Positions 17,971 through 28,143 of a stretch of DNA of 28,143 bases are shown here, one piece after another. The notes below the pieces were generated by a model. The model saw only the letters and a list, made by a program, of their open reading frames with translations, was not told the origin of the DNA and did no database searches. The translations under genes were made by a program, and so were the position numbers. Location of the stretch: assembly GCA_000310025.1 (NCBI GenBank), contig FN648629.1, forward strand, positions 73,817-101,959, read 5' to 3'. Positions within the stretch are counted from its first letter, which is position 1. Each line of letters begins with the position of its first letter. Source of the stretch: Ectocarpus siliculosus (lineage: Eukaryota; Sar; Phaeophyceae; Ectocarpales; Ectocarpaceae).

Positions 17971-19830
17971 TACGAGATACGATCTACGAAATCCTCGTCA
18001 CGACTATCATTGCCAGTTAAAACGGCGATAAATCAAACTACGCATCCACACGGAAATCATACACCATTCATTCCAATTCAAACAATTTCCCAATAAAACA
18101 ATGTTCTACGAAATCTGTCGATCTCCCAATAAAACATGCTCTACGAAATCTTTCAAATCTTCTGATGATATCGAATTACTATCTCCTAAAAGGTCTGTCA
18201 ATAAACAATTCACCCTCTTGAGAAAAATGCTTTACCAAATTCTCAAGAAGTCGAAACACAAACAAATACCCTTGGAAAAATACCCAGCAAAGATACACAT
18301 TACATCAGAATCACGTCAGAACGGGGACGGGTAACTCCGGAAAAATGTGTCCAACGTCCTGACTTACTCAGAACAAATTCCTTAGATAAACATTCATGTT
18401 TCAACTCATTGACCAGCTCAAATAACCTTCGGAAGCACAAAGGCTTCAACCATAACTTACGAGAACATGCCAAATCCTTCCTCCAATACCCAATACCTTG
18501 ACAAACATACCAGTCCAACAGCCCCCCTGCTGTAACATCCATCCCAAACACGAAGAAACCAAACAAACAAGTCCGAGACAAACATGAAGAACCAACAAAT
18601 CCAAAACAGACAATCAACAATCCCGCATCCCCCCTGCTGGGACATCTCATATAAACGCAACGAAAGTCCCATTCAATAATCAATTCCATGTCACCTCCGC
18701 AGGTAAAACGGGGAAAACGATCCAAACATGAACTACCCAAATCCCATTAGCCAACATCAATTCCATAAAAAATCCCCAGGGAAAACACGAAAAATCTCAA
18801 CATGAACTACCACCCGATGTCAGAAACACTGCTTGTTGTGCTGCGGCGGACAGCATGGTATCACATTCCGCCCCCCATGATTTCCGACAGCAGTGCAACA
18901 ATCAGGCGTGATTCCGCAAAATAATCCAGCATGCCAATTCTGCATCCAACTTCATCAACTCCAAACCCAACCATGAAAACAAAACATATCAAAGAAAAGG
19001 CGTCACACGTCCAGCACATACCAGTCTGCCGTACAGGCCTACTTGAGAAGGAAAATTGCTACTCCGCAAGAATTGGCTCGCCGGGTACGGTACATCGGAG
19101 GGACAGAGAAACGGTGCGTGCCCCCCAACGTCTTTACCCAGCACGTCGCACGCCAAGCCAACGCCTACGAATATCCAGCACCACCAGAAAAACATAGCGG
19201 TAACTACCATACATAAGAGAATGTTATCCCAACAAAGAAGGAAAAACCAAAGTGGAACAAACCGTACGCAGAAATTATACTACCACCGCCATTTGAGATA
19301 TTTTCCTGGCAAACAACAGCCCCCCGGCCGCAACATTCCATTTGCCTCCCAGAAAAACAACAATAATCAGCCATGGAAATTCCCTGCCATTTGGCCGTGG
19401 AAATTAGTGTCCCTGCAAGGTAAAACGCGGGTGGGCATCTCTACAGAACAAAACAAAAACAAATCCAAACCTGCGAATGCGCCAACGATAGGAAAAGTGA
19501 TTCGCAGACATTCAAACAACGATGAAAAGTGCAGCATTGTATCTGAAGATCAAAACACAAGAACAACATCCTGCACACAACAAATAATAGAAAAATGACA
19601 AGAAGAGTACGCAAACAAACATCACGTGCCTTGGCGAGTTTAAGACCACAGCAGAAGTCGCGCTGCTTGCCGTCATTGTTGGACTCGCCCGGTCTTCCGA
19701 ACTCCCTTCCCCGCTTCAAGATCCTCCTGTCGTTGTTCCGGTCGAGAACAAGCCCGCCGTTGCCCCCGCAACATCTTTCCACGGTCGAACGGGGTGTCCA
19801 TCCCCATCACCGGCCCCACTCTCCCAGCCT
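17971..19830. other. LTR-element interior without recognised gene
   Basis: The plus strand is visibly rich in A and C and poor in G and T from about 18000 to 19600. Open frames on either strand (for example 18300-18740 minus, 19056-19598 plus) show no retroviral-type domain. A ~66-bp unit containing GGGAAAAC and AACATGAACTACC is repeated near 18713 and 18779. Near 19700-20040 the minus-strand motif PFDPG or PFDRG recurs three times in different frames. Confidence 0.5.
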
Positions 19831-21911
19831 TCAGCCGGCACAGCTTCCCCGGGTCGAAGGGGCGCAGCAGTGCCCCAAACCAGGCCACATCCATCCCCTC
19901 TGCCTCGTCGTTGCTACTGCTGCCGATGCTGCTGCTGCTGCTGCTGCTGCCGCTACTGCTGCTGGAGCCAGGTCGTCCACCCCGGGATAGTTGGCGCCGC
20001 GCACCCCCGAACACACGGTGCCGGGATCGAAAGGTTGCGTGGACGCCCCCCTCTCGCCACAGACGCTGTCATCCCAGCAGCCATCAACCTCACCAGCGCA
20101 CCAACCGCCATCATCGCTGCCGTCGTCGATGCCGTTGACCACCGCTTCTCCGTTGCTGGCCGCCCCCCCAATCGATATGGTGGGGGAAACGTCACCGACG
20201 GTCGCCATGGTGGCGGCCGGTACCATCGCCGCGGTCGCGGGTGGTGCCGTCACCGACGTCGCCACTCCAGCCGCCGACGCCGCCATTGTAGCCACCTGCG
20301 CGGGTTCTCCAGCCATTCTCCCCGCCGCCGCAGCGGGAGAAACAACACCGTCGGGTGCCGCCGCCGTCGCCCCCTGGAACCGCCGTCGATACCGACGCTC
20401 CAAGCACCAACGCGGGCGCTCCGGTTGTTCTCCCCGCCACCGTCGCGGAGATAACAGTGTCGCCGGGCACCGCAACCGTCGCCGCTGGAACCGCCGCCGA
20501 TGCCGCTACTCCAGCTGTCGCCGCGAGCCCTCCGGGCGCTTCCTCCGCCGTCGCTGCGAGGGAAACACTACCGCCGCCGTAAGTCGCCATCGTCGCCTCT
20601 GGAGCTGCTGCCGATGCCGCCGCTCCTGCCGCCACTGCAGGAACCCCGGCAATTCCCCCCGCCGCCGTCGCGGCGACAACACTACCGCCGCCGTAGGTCG
20701 CCGCCGTCGCCGCTGGAGCTGCCGCCGATGCCGCCGCTCCTGCCGCCACCGCGGGGACTCGGGTCATTCCCCCTGCCGCCGTCGCGGGGGGGACACTGCC
20801 GCCAGAGGTCGCCGCCGTTGCCGCTGGAGCTGTTGCCGATGCCGTCGCTCCTGCCGCCACCGCGGGGACCCCGGCCGTTCCCCCCGCCGCCGCCGCGGGG
20901 AAAACACTGCCGCCGGAGATCGCCGCCGTCGCCGCTGGAGCTGCTGCCGATGCCGCCACTCCAGTCGCCAACGCAGGCGCTCCGGCCATTTCCCCCGCAC
21001 CAGCAGCGGGGAAAACATCATCGCAGACACTGCCACCAGCGTGAACCATGTCCACAGAATCATTCCATCCAAACCATTCGTCATCATCACCGTCCACAGC
21101 GCCGCCAGCGTGAACCATGTCGATGAAATCAGAGCGGTACTCGCTCTCTGCCATCACCTCGCCGCCAACGTGAACCAGGTCGACAAAATCAGAGCGGTAC
21201 TCGCTCTCTACCACCACCTGCTGCTGTACGACCGAGCTTCCACCGATGTCCATGCAGCTGCTGCCGCCATTGACGCCCATCCAGCAGCCACCGCGGACGA
21301 TACGGCCGTCATCCTCGCCGCTGCTGCCATGAAGATGCACGGCGCAGTTCCGCCACATATGGCCGTACTGACCACAGGCGCCGCACGTACCCTCGAACCT
21401 GCGGGGTGCGGCGCATTCTTCGCCGTGGTGGCCGTTCCTGCCGCACCGAGTGCAATGGTATACCGTACCAGGCGGAGGGGGTGATTCCTGCTGGAAATAC
21501 ACGGCGTTGCTCCCGCAGTCATATATCCCACCAACTCCGGTTGGCGGCAGCTGCTGTTGCTGCCGCGCCAACTGCTGGTGCTGCCTGGTGGCTCTGAGTG
21601 AGAACGCAGTGTTGGTTCTGCTGACGGACAAAACCACCACGAGAACACTGCTGTACCTGCGATGGCTGCTGCTGCGATTGAGCACTCCATCGCTGCTGCT
21701 GTTGTTGTTGTTGTTGCTGCCGCCTAAGTCTCTCCTTCTCATACTCGGCAGCCTCCGCAGCTCTGAGCACCTTGACCAGCCTCTCCACCTCCGACTCGGC
21801 AGCTCGTAGCTTCTCTGCTGCGTTGCGCGACCTCTCCTCCATCTTGATGCGCACAACTGTAGTATCCTCCTTTTGCGAATCTCTTCCTATTCCGCCGCTT
21901 CTCTCCGCCAT
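19831..21911 (-). pseudogene. Gag polyprotein with coiled coil and two CCHC knuckles, frames broken
   Basis: Gag would form the retrotransposon particle and bind its RNA. The N-terminal frame (21911-21519) starts MAERSGGIGRDSQKEDTTVV and has a heptad-like coiled coil (EKLRAAESEVERLVKVLRAA), then a polyglutamine run. The reading frame then changes near 21.6 kb. The second frame carries two zinc knuckles, CTRCGRNGHHGEEC and CGACGQYGHMWRNC (about 21460-21341), short repeats containing ESEYRSDF, and an Ala/Gly-rich repeat of about 38 residues. A further frame change near 20.4 kb leads to a third Ala-rich frame ending at 19831. The frame changes indicate a pseudogene, or introns that I could not place. 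The 5' leader from the 5' LTR to the ATG is about 257 bp. Confidence 0.75.
20400..21000 (-). repeat. ~114-bp tandem repeat in gag, Ala-rich
   Basis: The block GCCGATGCCGCCGCTCCTGCC (or a close variant) recurs at about 20611, 20725, 20839 and 20950, spacing 111-114 bp. It encodes repeats of about 38 residues rich in Ala, Gly, Pro and Val (SAAAPAATAAT, GGSV, AGVPAVAAGA). Each unit keeps the frame, which suggests expansion while gag was under coding constraint. Confidence 0.85.
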
Positions 21912-22168
21912 ACAAGTAGTCTACACTTGAAAGATATCCCGTATCCTGCTGTCCCAGCCCTGAAGCGCTGTCCCAGCAATACACCCCCTGCTGTCCCGGT
22001 CCCCGATGGCCACCGTCCCAGCTATACACTACCCGCTGCCGTGCTGTCCCGTCCCCGTTGGCCACGTCCCAGCTTAGCTATATATATCGTATTCGCCGCC
22101 CCATTGGCCCGGCACATACAGCTCAGACGCCAATACCCACTAGCAACACCAGGCCATACAATATATTG

Positions 22169-22356
22169 TGTTTGGGTGCGGTAGCCCGTCAGAGGCCGAA
22201 AAAGAAAGAAGGTTGACTCATGACCTTTGGTTGATTAGAGAGTGAGAGACATGCGGTAGGCAACACCATCGCCATGCAGCATGCCCATCAACGTATTTCA
22301 TCCGCGTACCCCCCGGAGGCCCCGTAGACAGTACACTCTGCCGAGCACCCCAAACA
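22169..22356 (-). repeat. 5' LTR
   Basis: 188 bp. In the minus-strand sense it runs TGTTTGGGG...CCCAAACA with intact TG/CA ends. The sequence just inside (below 22169) shows no obvious primer-binding site starting TGG within five bases; the first TGG is about 12 bases in. Confidence 0.9.
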
Positions 22357-23225
22357 GACGATTGACACATCCACCAGACCACAAAATAAGCGTTTGGCGG
22401 GCTGCTGGATCTCATATCAATTTCGAGGCACAGCGCTGTGGGTCGAAATCCAAACCGCCGCGGCATCGTGCCGATTTCATTTCAGCTCGGCAGCGAACGG
22501 GGGCACGCCAACACACAAACCACAAAAATAGAGAGTAGCAAGACACACGTATTACACACACACACAGCTTCGTCACACCCATCGCGCACGTAGAGGCACA
22601 CACGCAGCTGTTTCATCCAGCAGCAGCAGCAGTAACAAGGAAAGAGGGGGACGCACGATGGGGGAATCGATCTAAAGTGACCGACTGCTGGGCTGATGAT
22701 GATGGTGATGATATGCTCTGCTGCTTGCTGCTGCTGCCGTGGGAGGCGCTCACGCATCAGAGAACACCTTTCCTCATGTCATCAGCGCGGAGGGTGAGTC
22801 ACGGTCACAGCTGACAGCGTTGCACACTCAACCTACAGCTGTAATGTAGCTATGTAGCTTGTGTGCGTGGCGTCCTGCCGATCCGTTTGTTTGCCGTGGC
22901 TGGTCATGTTGCCGCTTGAGTCAGATGACCGCCGCCGATAAAAAAACAAATAATGATGAACACATACCTGGATGTCTGTCGCAGCCCCAACAACAGCAGC
23001 AGCAGTATTCAATCACGTCGCACACCAGGTCCGGTGCTAATACTGCTCTATTATTATCGCTGCTACACAACAGTTGTGGCGTGTTGATGATGATGGTTGT
23101 GGCACGTTGGGTCTTGTTCTCTGCAAGGAGCGCCGAGCAAGAGGGTATCAAATTTCTGTGTGCAGCAGCTTGTGAGAATTGTGCCATCACAGAGTCGCAC
23201 CCGTGGCCATTCGGCTAAGCCACAA
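22357..23225. other. no recognised gene; CAG/CA microsatellites
   Basis: It contains CA and CAG short runs (about 22556-22567, 22619-22633 and 22988-23006) and a G14 run just beyond at 23230-23243. Open frames on both strands are short and compositionally biased. Nothing is supported as coding. Confidence 0.5.
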
Positions 23226-23253
23226 GGTTGGGGGGGGGGGGGGACTTTATCGG

Positions 23254-23660
23254 TACGCCCCCCATTAGGCGTTGACTAGGGTTAGGTAACCTGGGCAAGG
23301 TCAAGTACCTGGGCAGGGTTCGGCACGAGCGACCTTTTGGGTACGCCCCCCATTATCACATGAGTGGGGTTGGGTAACCTGGCCAAGGTATAGTACCTGG
23401 GCAGGGTTAGGCACGAAAGGCACGTTGCCCTCGTTCCAGACCCTGCCAACGTACGTCAATGGTAACCTGGACACAGTCCGAAACTGGGTAGGATTCGGTA
23501 TACAAGGAACCTTGGCCTAGGTCCAGACCATGGCTACGTAGGCACAGCGACCTTGGGCTTGGTTATGGGCATGCCATCGTCGCGTCTGTACCACTATAAT
23601 AGGTAGGCCCAGACCCTGCCAACGTACGCACAGCGACGTTGGCCCAAGGGTGGGGTAAGC
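23254..23660. repeat. degenerate satellite, ~88-bp unit at its start
   Basis: TACGCCCCCCATTA recurs at 23254 and 23342. Both copies continue with GGGTT-GGTAACCTGG, AAGGT, AGTACCTGGGCAGGGTT and GGCACGA. Further on, CCAGACC-TG and AACGTACG (or GCTACGTAGG) recur at about 23437, 23523 and 23610. The CCTTGG/CAGGGT vocabulary is shared with the satellite at 4260-5105. Confidence 0.75.
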
Positions 23661-24020
23661 AACTTTTTTCTGGGCCGACGCCCTCACTAGGGATACGAGC
23701 ATGACGTTGCTCAAAACGTTTATTTTCAAGTTGTATCGCAGATCGTGCGGCCGACAAACGACAAGTCACACATGTCGGCCTCTGAAATCGTCAATCGTAC
23801 AAAAACGCAGAGGCGAAAGCGCAACGTACTCCTCACCCGCCCCCCTCACGGAGCTACGACATGAGAACAACGCGCATACGTTTGTCTCCCTCCCCTCGCG
23901 TAGAGCGAAGTCGAGCATAGAACAATACCCAAGGAGGCGTAGAGAGAGAACGGGCCTACATAATCCTTCAAAGACATGAACGTACGGATATGACCTCAGC
24001 AAATTGGGCTCAAGACTCAC

Positions 24021-24073
24021 CCCGCGAATGTCACAGGCTCCCACACAAAGAGTCCATGATGGGCACCATCACG
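24021..24073 (-). CDS. probable small exon of minus-strand gene
   Basis: A strong pyrimidine tract followed by TGGCGCAG precedes the segment, and GTGAGT follows it. The single open reading RDGAHHGLFVWEPVTFA spans it. It is too short for a domain call and is presumed downstream of the exons at 24498-27555. Confidence 0.35.
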
Positions 24074-24497
24074 CTGCGCCACATCAGAAAGAAAACAGGA
24101 ACAACAAAAAAGTCTCGCTAAATATGACTACAACAATACCACCAGGCGGAATACAGGCGACAACCGCGCCTGACTTTTACCACGGGGTGTACGCATATAA
24201 AAAACCCAACCATGATGCAACAAACTTGGATATATTCTGCGAACGTGTACAGAACATCAAACATCATATATCTGTAAACACTGGTGTGAGTATCTCACCG
24301 AAGATAAAAAAAAAATGGCGGAGCTATCAAAGATAAAAGTCCTATTTACTTAATACTATAATCCGGCGGCACGCGCAGTCTCCCTGCTCCTGCAGTACCT
24401 TACCACCTTCTTAAACACGCGAGGCCACACCATCACACCGCTGCCCTATCACCCATGATGCGTTAAAACAGGAAGGAAACACATAATTCATGAATAC

Positions 24498-24634
24498 CCG
24501 CGCCTGATGATGCGGGCAGCGAAGCGAGATCAAGCAAGGCGTGACCGCCTCGACAGCCATTGCCACCGCGCCGTCGTCCAGATATTCGTCGTCATCGCTC
24601 GCGCCATCTCCGAACCGGCCGCCCGTGCAAGGGG
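24498..24634 (-). CDS. probable exon of minus-strand gene
   Basis: The acceptor is a T/C-rich stretch ending TTTTGTGGCAG (24635 upward) and the donor-like site is GTATTC. One frame reads PCTGGRFGDGASDDDEYLDD and continues GAVAMAVEAVTPCLISLRC. Another frame is open to a TGA near 24530 and would make this a last exon. The phase does not match the exon at 25058-25212, so the gene model is incomplete. Confidence 0.35.
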
Positions 24635-25057
24635 CTGCCACAAAAGCGGGCATATATGAAAGTTTGAGGAAATCAAATGGTGAGAACCGAATAGTGAAAC
24701 AGACAGAATTGGAATGTGAGCGGATGTGCAGCTGATCAAAGTAAGGTCAACGACGGCATTGGAAACCACTGGGTGAGGGTCCAGGTGGGGTGCCTGCAGG
24801 GTATTCATGGGTAGCATGGGTATAGACATGAAAGAGATTGCGACGACAAACCCAAAGTAGATTATGTGACCGCTGCATATGTACACCATGAAAAAAAAGT
24901 GCGAGTGTTTGCTAGACTGTACTTTTAAAATCCCAATTAGTGCTCTGGGGTGGCGAGCACGGCGAGAAACCTCATCAGATATGCATAGCAATCCCACACA
25001 GGCGAAGCCTGGACATGCCTAACAGATGAGTGGCACCCAGGCTTGCATGCACCGTAC

Positions 25058-25212
25058 CTCGATTGGACAGGTAGGGGCACGCGTACTGGGCGAGATGCCA
25101 ATCTTGCCAAACGCCTCCGCGTCAAAGTCGAGAGGCAGGGCTGCAGCGTCTGGTTCTCTCAAGTCACTCGTACGAAGAAGTTCTGGAACAACCTCTTGAG
25201 TTTTGAGAGGGG
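25058..25212 (-). CDS. probable exon of minus-strand gene
   Basis: A clear pyrimidine tract and GCCGCAG precede it, and GTACGG follows. The frame has 51 codons, reading PLKTQEVVPELLRTSDLREP and then a stretch with DFDAEAFGKIGISPSTRAP. It is protein-like with no low complexity. The family is not recognised. Confidence 0.45.
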
Positions 25213-25538
25213 CTGCGGCGGGCAAGTGAAAAGGAGGTGCCACGACGAAAAGGCCGGCGGAAAAATTGGTTAGGGATAAGATGTGCGTAATAATATTGTT
25301 AGGAAGACTAGTTTATGGGGTGTCGTAGAATCTCGCGAGAGCTGCGCAATCGTCTCCTAAAAACACAAGCTGCTCCGGAGATAGTGTGGACGTATCATTT
25401 CGGATAAGGAGAACAAGGCGTGCGCATGAGAGGGCTTGCTTAGATTGGAGAAGCACAGAAAAAAAAAGGACCACGCCCGACAACATGTTTCAAAGCGCGC
25501 TGAAGCATACAGCCGTAGCGTTCATTTTGAAGACACAC

Positions 25539-25652
25539 CTCGTTTTCGTTTTTTTCGTATGTCTTGACAGCCAGGAGTTTCTTCAAGGTTTCAGGGGAGA
25601 GTATTCCGCCAACCCCGTGGTCAATGGAGGCGTGATATACATCAAGATGCGC
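25539..25652 (-). CDS. possible exon of minus-strand gene
   Basis: The 38-codon reading AHLDVYHASIDHGVGGILSP continues as ETLKKLLAVKTYEKNENE and ends at a GTGTGT donor-like site. The acceptor could be CGTAAG at 25653 or CACAG at 25671. The residues look like a normal soluble protein; no family is assigned. Confidence 0.35.
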
Positions 25653-25659
25653 CTTACGC

Positions 25660-26202
25660 GAGCGCAATCACTGTGCATGCATATCGGCGGGAAACGTCGT
25701 GGGCGTGCCGAAAATTGTTCTATATTTCTTAGACGTAAGTTTATCGTGAAAATTTTGAGCTAGAACGCTGGCCTGATTCACGATGGCACACTATCAACCC
25801 ATGCACCCCGGATACAGTCAAGACTGCCACCGAAGCGAACATAGTAAATTTGCCTTCCACGAAGTCGCGAATCGTGGCATGCATCTCCCCTCGCCCATCC
25901 CTCTATTGTACGCATAGCTAGCTCTCGAAAAGGAACTCAAGGTGGCACGGAACGAGCCGATAGCTACGTAAACTCAAGGTCAGGTCGAGGTCCAACCTCG
26001 AGTTTTGGTGTACGAAATGACGTCAAAGTATTAATATTACTGAATTGGGGGTTCGGCACCGAGTTTCCCGGTATTCGCCATCCAGTTAAATCTAGGACCG
26101 CCTGAATTGCTCAAGAGCGGATCTCAGCCTCTGTGCAGGCCTACCTCGTGGCAGGCTTACCGCGGTCACGCCAGCCGCACTCAAATGTCCAAGGTTACTC
26201 AC
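25660..26202. other. no recognised gene (probable intron or intergenic)
   Basis: No convincing exon, repeat or RNA was found. The stretch lies between two minus-strand exon-like segments and could be intron. Confidence 0.4.
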
Positions 26203-26336
26203 CTCCTCAGATAAACAAGGGTCTCATGCCCCCCCCAGATCCTCCAAGTGCCAGACGGGTTCAGGGCATCCCAGCCTCCCGACTCATGGGCCTCAAGGTG
26301 CAGCTCGAGCGTACAGCCGACAAACTCCATCATGTC
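26203..26336 (-). CDS. well-bounded exon of minus-strand gene
   Basis: This is the clearest splice-bounded segment in the region. A long pyrimidine tract with CGCACACAG is followed by 134 bp open in one frame, then AGGAG and a consensus GTGAGT donor. The peptide starts DMMEFVGCTLELHLEAHESG and continues GWDALNPSGTWRIWGGHETL. It is rich in Trp, His and acidic residues. I do not recognise the domain. Confidence 0.55.
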
Positions 26337-27305
26337 CTGTGTGCGGGAACAAACGAGACGAGAGGATCGACAGGAGCAGGTTGCTAAATAGGGGGCAACG
26401 TCACATTATCACTTGCGTAGATACGCATGAGCTTCCCCTCTCCGCAGGCTGACGACCTCTCGTCCGCCCCCACCAAACTGCACAACCCAGGTGTGGTTGC
26501 TGCTAGCTAGCTGTTGGTGCTCGTGCTGCTCTGTCCCGTGTACGATACCCAACGCGCGACAGGACCCACCCATGCTCCCTCCGCTTGGGCACTACACCAG
26601 TACATACTCACGTCGCACTACGTGAGAGTCTCGGTATCTTATGCCATCAGCCCGCGGCCACGACCCTCATCAGTCCGCACGTAGGCTTTTAGAACACGAA
26701 GTCGACCACGGCAGCCCGACGGCCTTGTGCCACTGGGCACGCCAAGATTGCAGTGGTGCGCGAAATAATTCTGTGTTTTGAGCGGCGAGAAAACGAATGA
26801 ACGACGATTCGAACGTACACATAGACAGAGGACGAGATATGTAGTCTCAACGAAGGAACCATTGAAAGCCTAGGTAGATACATCGGTATCTTGCGAACAG
26901 ACGGATCGATGTATGTGGCGGGAACGTGCGTTTCATGGGTGCAGTATCACTGCAGCGATAAAGAAAAAGTAATCACTCTTCAAGGCAGACCAAGAGTAAT
27001 CAGCCTGTCCGCACGCGTTCGGGAAGCGACTGGTGCACACGGCCAACGAGACAGGTCGTTCGCCCGATTCCAACGCAAAACACCACGCATTTTCTACAAC
27101 TTGGTGTGCGACGCCCGATCAACTCTGCTGTATGTCCAGACTCAACTACGCGCTGAACAGACAAAGCTGCACAAGCTACCGTAATTCTGTTGGAGACAGA
27201 GGACACGATCACCGCAGCTGCCCCGTCAAGGATTAGAAATTATGTACACCGTCACGGTTTTCTGGTACGCCACGAAGACAGAAACAAACCAAGGACAACA
27301 CTTAC

Positions 27306-27555
27306 TCATGAAGGCCTCGTAGCCGAGATCCGCGGGCTCCCAGAACGCGCTCGTGCGCACTCGTGTTCTTGAGGTTCGATAATGGCGAAGCTCCAGCCGT
27401 AAAGCCTCATACCGCGCCTCCGGTTGCCCTGCCCCCCTGAACTGCGCCTCTCCCGGAGAATCGCCACGACCGATGATGAGCTGCCGCCGCCGCCTGGCTA
27501 AGGCGGCCTTGATCTGTGATGCACATTGTGGGCAAAATAACCGAGGAAGGGACAT
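27306..27555 (-). CDS. first or internal exon of minus-strand gene
   Basis: One frame runs from ATG at 27555 to a consensus GTAAGT donor (27300-27305). The start MSLPRLFCPQCASQIKAAL contains a CPxC pair. Alternatively TTTTGCCCACAATGTGCATCACAG is an acceptor and the exon begins at 27513. The rest is basic and helix-prone (AALARRRRQLIIGRG, YEALRLELRHYRTSRTRV). Between this exon and 26336 there are further possible exons (for example a frame containing RVVESGHTAELIGRRTPSC near 27000-27150) that I could not phase. Confidence 0.45.
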
Positions 27556-27559
27556 CAGG

Positions 27560-28143
27560 GAGATATTGTAAGACAGCGTGTTATGAAGTGAAACTGAAAG
27601 ACGTTAGAGGACAAATATCATCATGGAAAAAAAAACATATGGAGTGCAGCAAGCTGTGAAAGGTGTAGAAACAAGATGGTGAAACGACACGTACGACCGA
27701 AAAGTTGGTCAAATCGCCAAATCCCCTCTCTGACGATACGTTCGGAGGTAGCCGCGTTTTTTTCACGTGTTGGAGGTGGATATATTATCGGTTTCGGAGT
27801 TATTTGGAGATATTGTATATATCTGGAACGAGTGGGTTGTGACGATTTTTGGAGGCCGACCCTTGGCCGACCACATGACCATCAATTGAACATGCATAAA
27901 TTCATTCATGCATGTAGTAGTGCCGATAAGACAATTGTCATGTGGTTTTCAACTCTATTACGCTCTCTTTTATCACAAGGGTGATGGCCAGGCAATTCCG
28001 GAAATTTAGGGGGGCCTGACAGCTAAGGGCAGGTTGCCTCCCGAGAGTACGCAGAGAGGGCTATTAAAATAACCCATTCAGTTCGTGGCACAGCTTGATC
28101 CGGCATATCACAGCTATTAAAATAGTGGAGACAGAAAATGACT
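27560..28143. other. no recognised gene
   Basis: No supported coding exon. GCTATTAAAATA occurs twice (about 28060 and 28113), 53 bp apart. The region would include the promoter if the minus-strand gene starts at 27555, but I see no specific promoter motif. Confidence 0.4.

Larger units (their letters stand above)
17769..22356 (-). mobile_element. Gag-only LTR retrotransposon (TR-GAG-like), 4.6 kb
   Basis: It is bounded by two 188-bp direct repeats and read on the minus strand. The repeats begin TGTTTGGG and end CCCAAACA (TG...CA with 8-bp inverted tips; the left copy has lost one outer T). A polypurine tract adjoins the 3' LTR. The flanks TACGA (17764-17768) and GACGA (22357-22361) form a 4/5 target-site duplication. 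The only recognisable protein is Gag with two zinc knuckles. No aspartic protease, reverse transcriptase (no YxDD context), RNase H or integrase was seen in any frame. The LTRs differ at about nine positions, so the copy is not very recent. It is likely mobilised, if at all, by a relative elsewhere. Confidence 0.85.

Noticed and set aside
19794-21484. Large plus-strand open frames of up to 497 codons
   Set aside because: They are antisense shadows of the GC-rich repeat in gag and consist of Arg/Cys/Pro-rich repeats. The minus strand carries the zinc knuckles.
22120-22168. Primer-binding site just inside the 5' LTR
   Set aside because: No TGG lies within a few bases of the LTR end and I could not match a tRNA 3' end, so I left it uncalled.

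Overview
The window reads as nuclear DNA of a eukaryote. Candidate genes are broken by short introns with GT...AG borders and pyrimidine tracts, there are no operons, and most of the sequence is transposon and repeat. The base composition, the TTAGGG-type interstitial telomere tract, and a DIRS/Crypton-class tyrosine-recombinase element next to LTR, Helitron-like and MITE-like elements suggest a stramenopile alga, perhaps a brown alga. That placement is inference and has not been tested by a search.

Layout. Positions 1-1810 hold the 3' part of an unrecognised plus-strand gene: three phase-compatible exons with two acidic stretches and a possible frameshift in a T9 run. Positions 1810-4000 hold only a weak old duplication. 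At 4018-4043 there is a TTAGGG tract, followed by a ~152-bp satellite (4260-5105) and a 28-bp tandem repeat (5229-5450). A terminal exon with a basic patch and a long Asp/Ser tail lies at 6087-6563. Positions 6825-8707 are a ~410-bp tandem array ending in a hairpin plus CTAG terminus typical of Helitron 3' ends. A second, shorter copy lies at 12178-13021 and is interrupted by a 217-bp MITE with ~53-bp inverted ends and TA flanks. Positions 9030-12000 and 13030-14230 are diverged repeats, microsatellites and a dispersed repeat family. A tRNA-like sequence (possible SINE head) lies at 14303-14370.

Positions 15236-17375 carry two head-to-tail copies of a tyrosine-recombinase element. One copy keeps a recombinase gene (minus strand, frameshifted); the other is a 570-bp internal-deletion derivative. 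Positions 17769-22356 are an LTR retrotransposon on the minus strand. It has 188-bp LTRs with TG...CA ends, a polypurine tract and a Gag with a coiled coil and two CCHC zinc knuckles, but no recognisable protease, reverse transcriptase, RNase H or integrase. It looks like a Gag-only, TR-GAG-type element. Positions 23254-23660 are another degenerate satellite. Positions 24021-27555 contain several splice-bounded, open segments on the minus strand that look like exons of one unrecognised gene.

The main content is therefore a layered transposon landscape: a MITE inside a Helitron-like repeat, tandem recombinase elements and a Gag-only LTR element, placed between two partially visible host-like genes that I could not identify by family.
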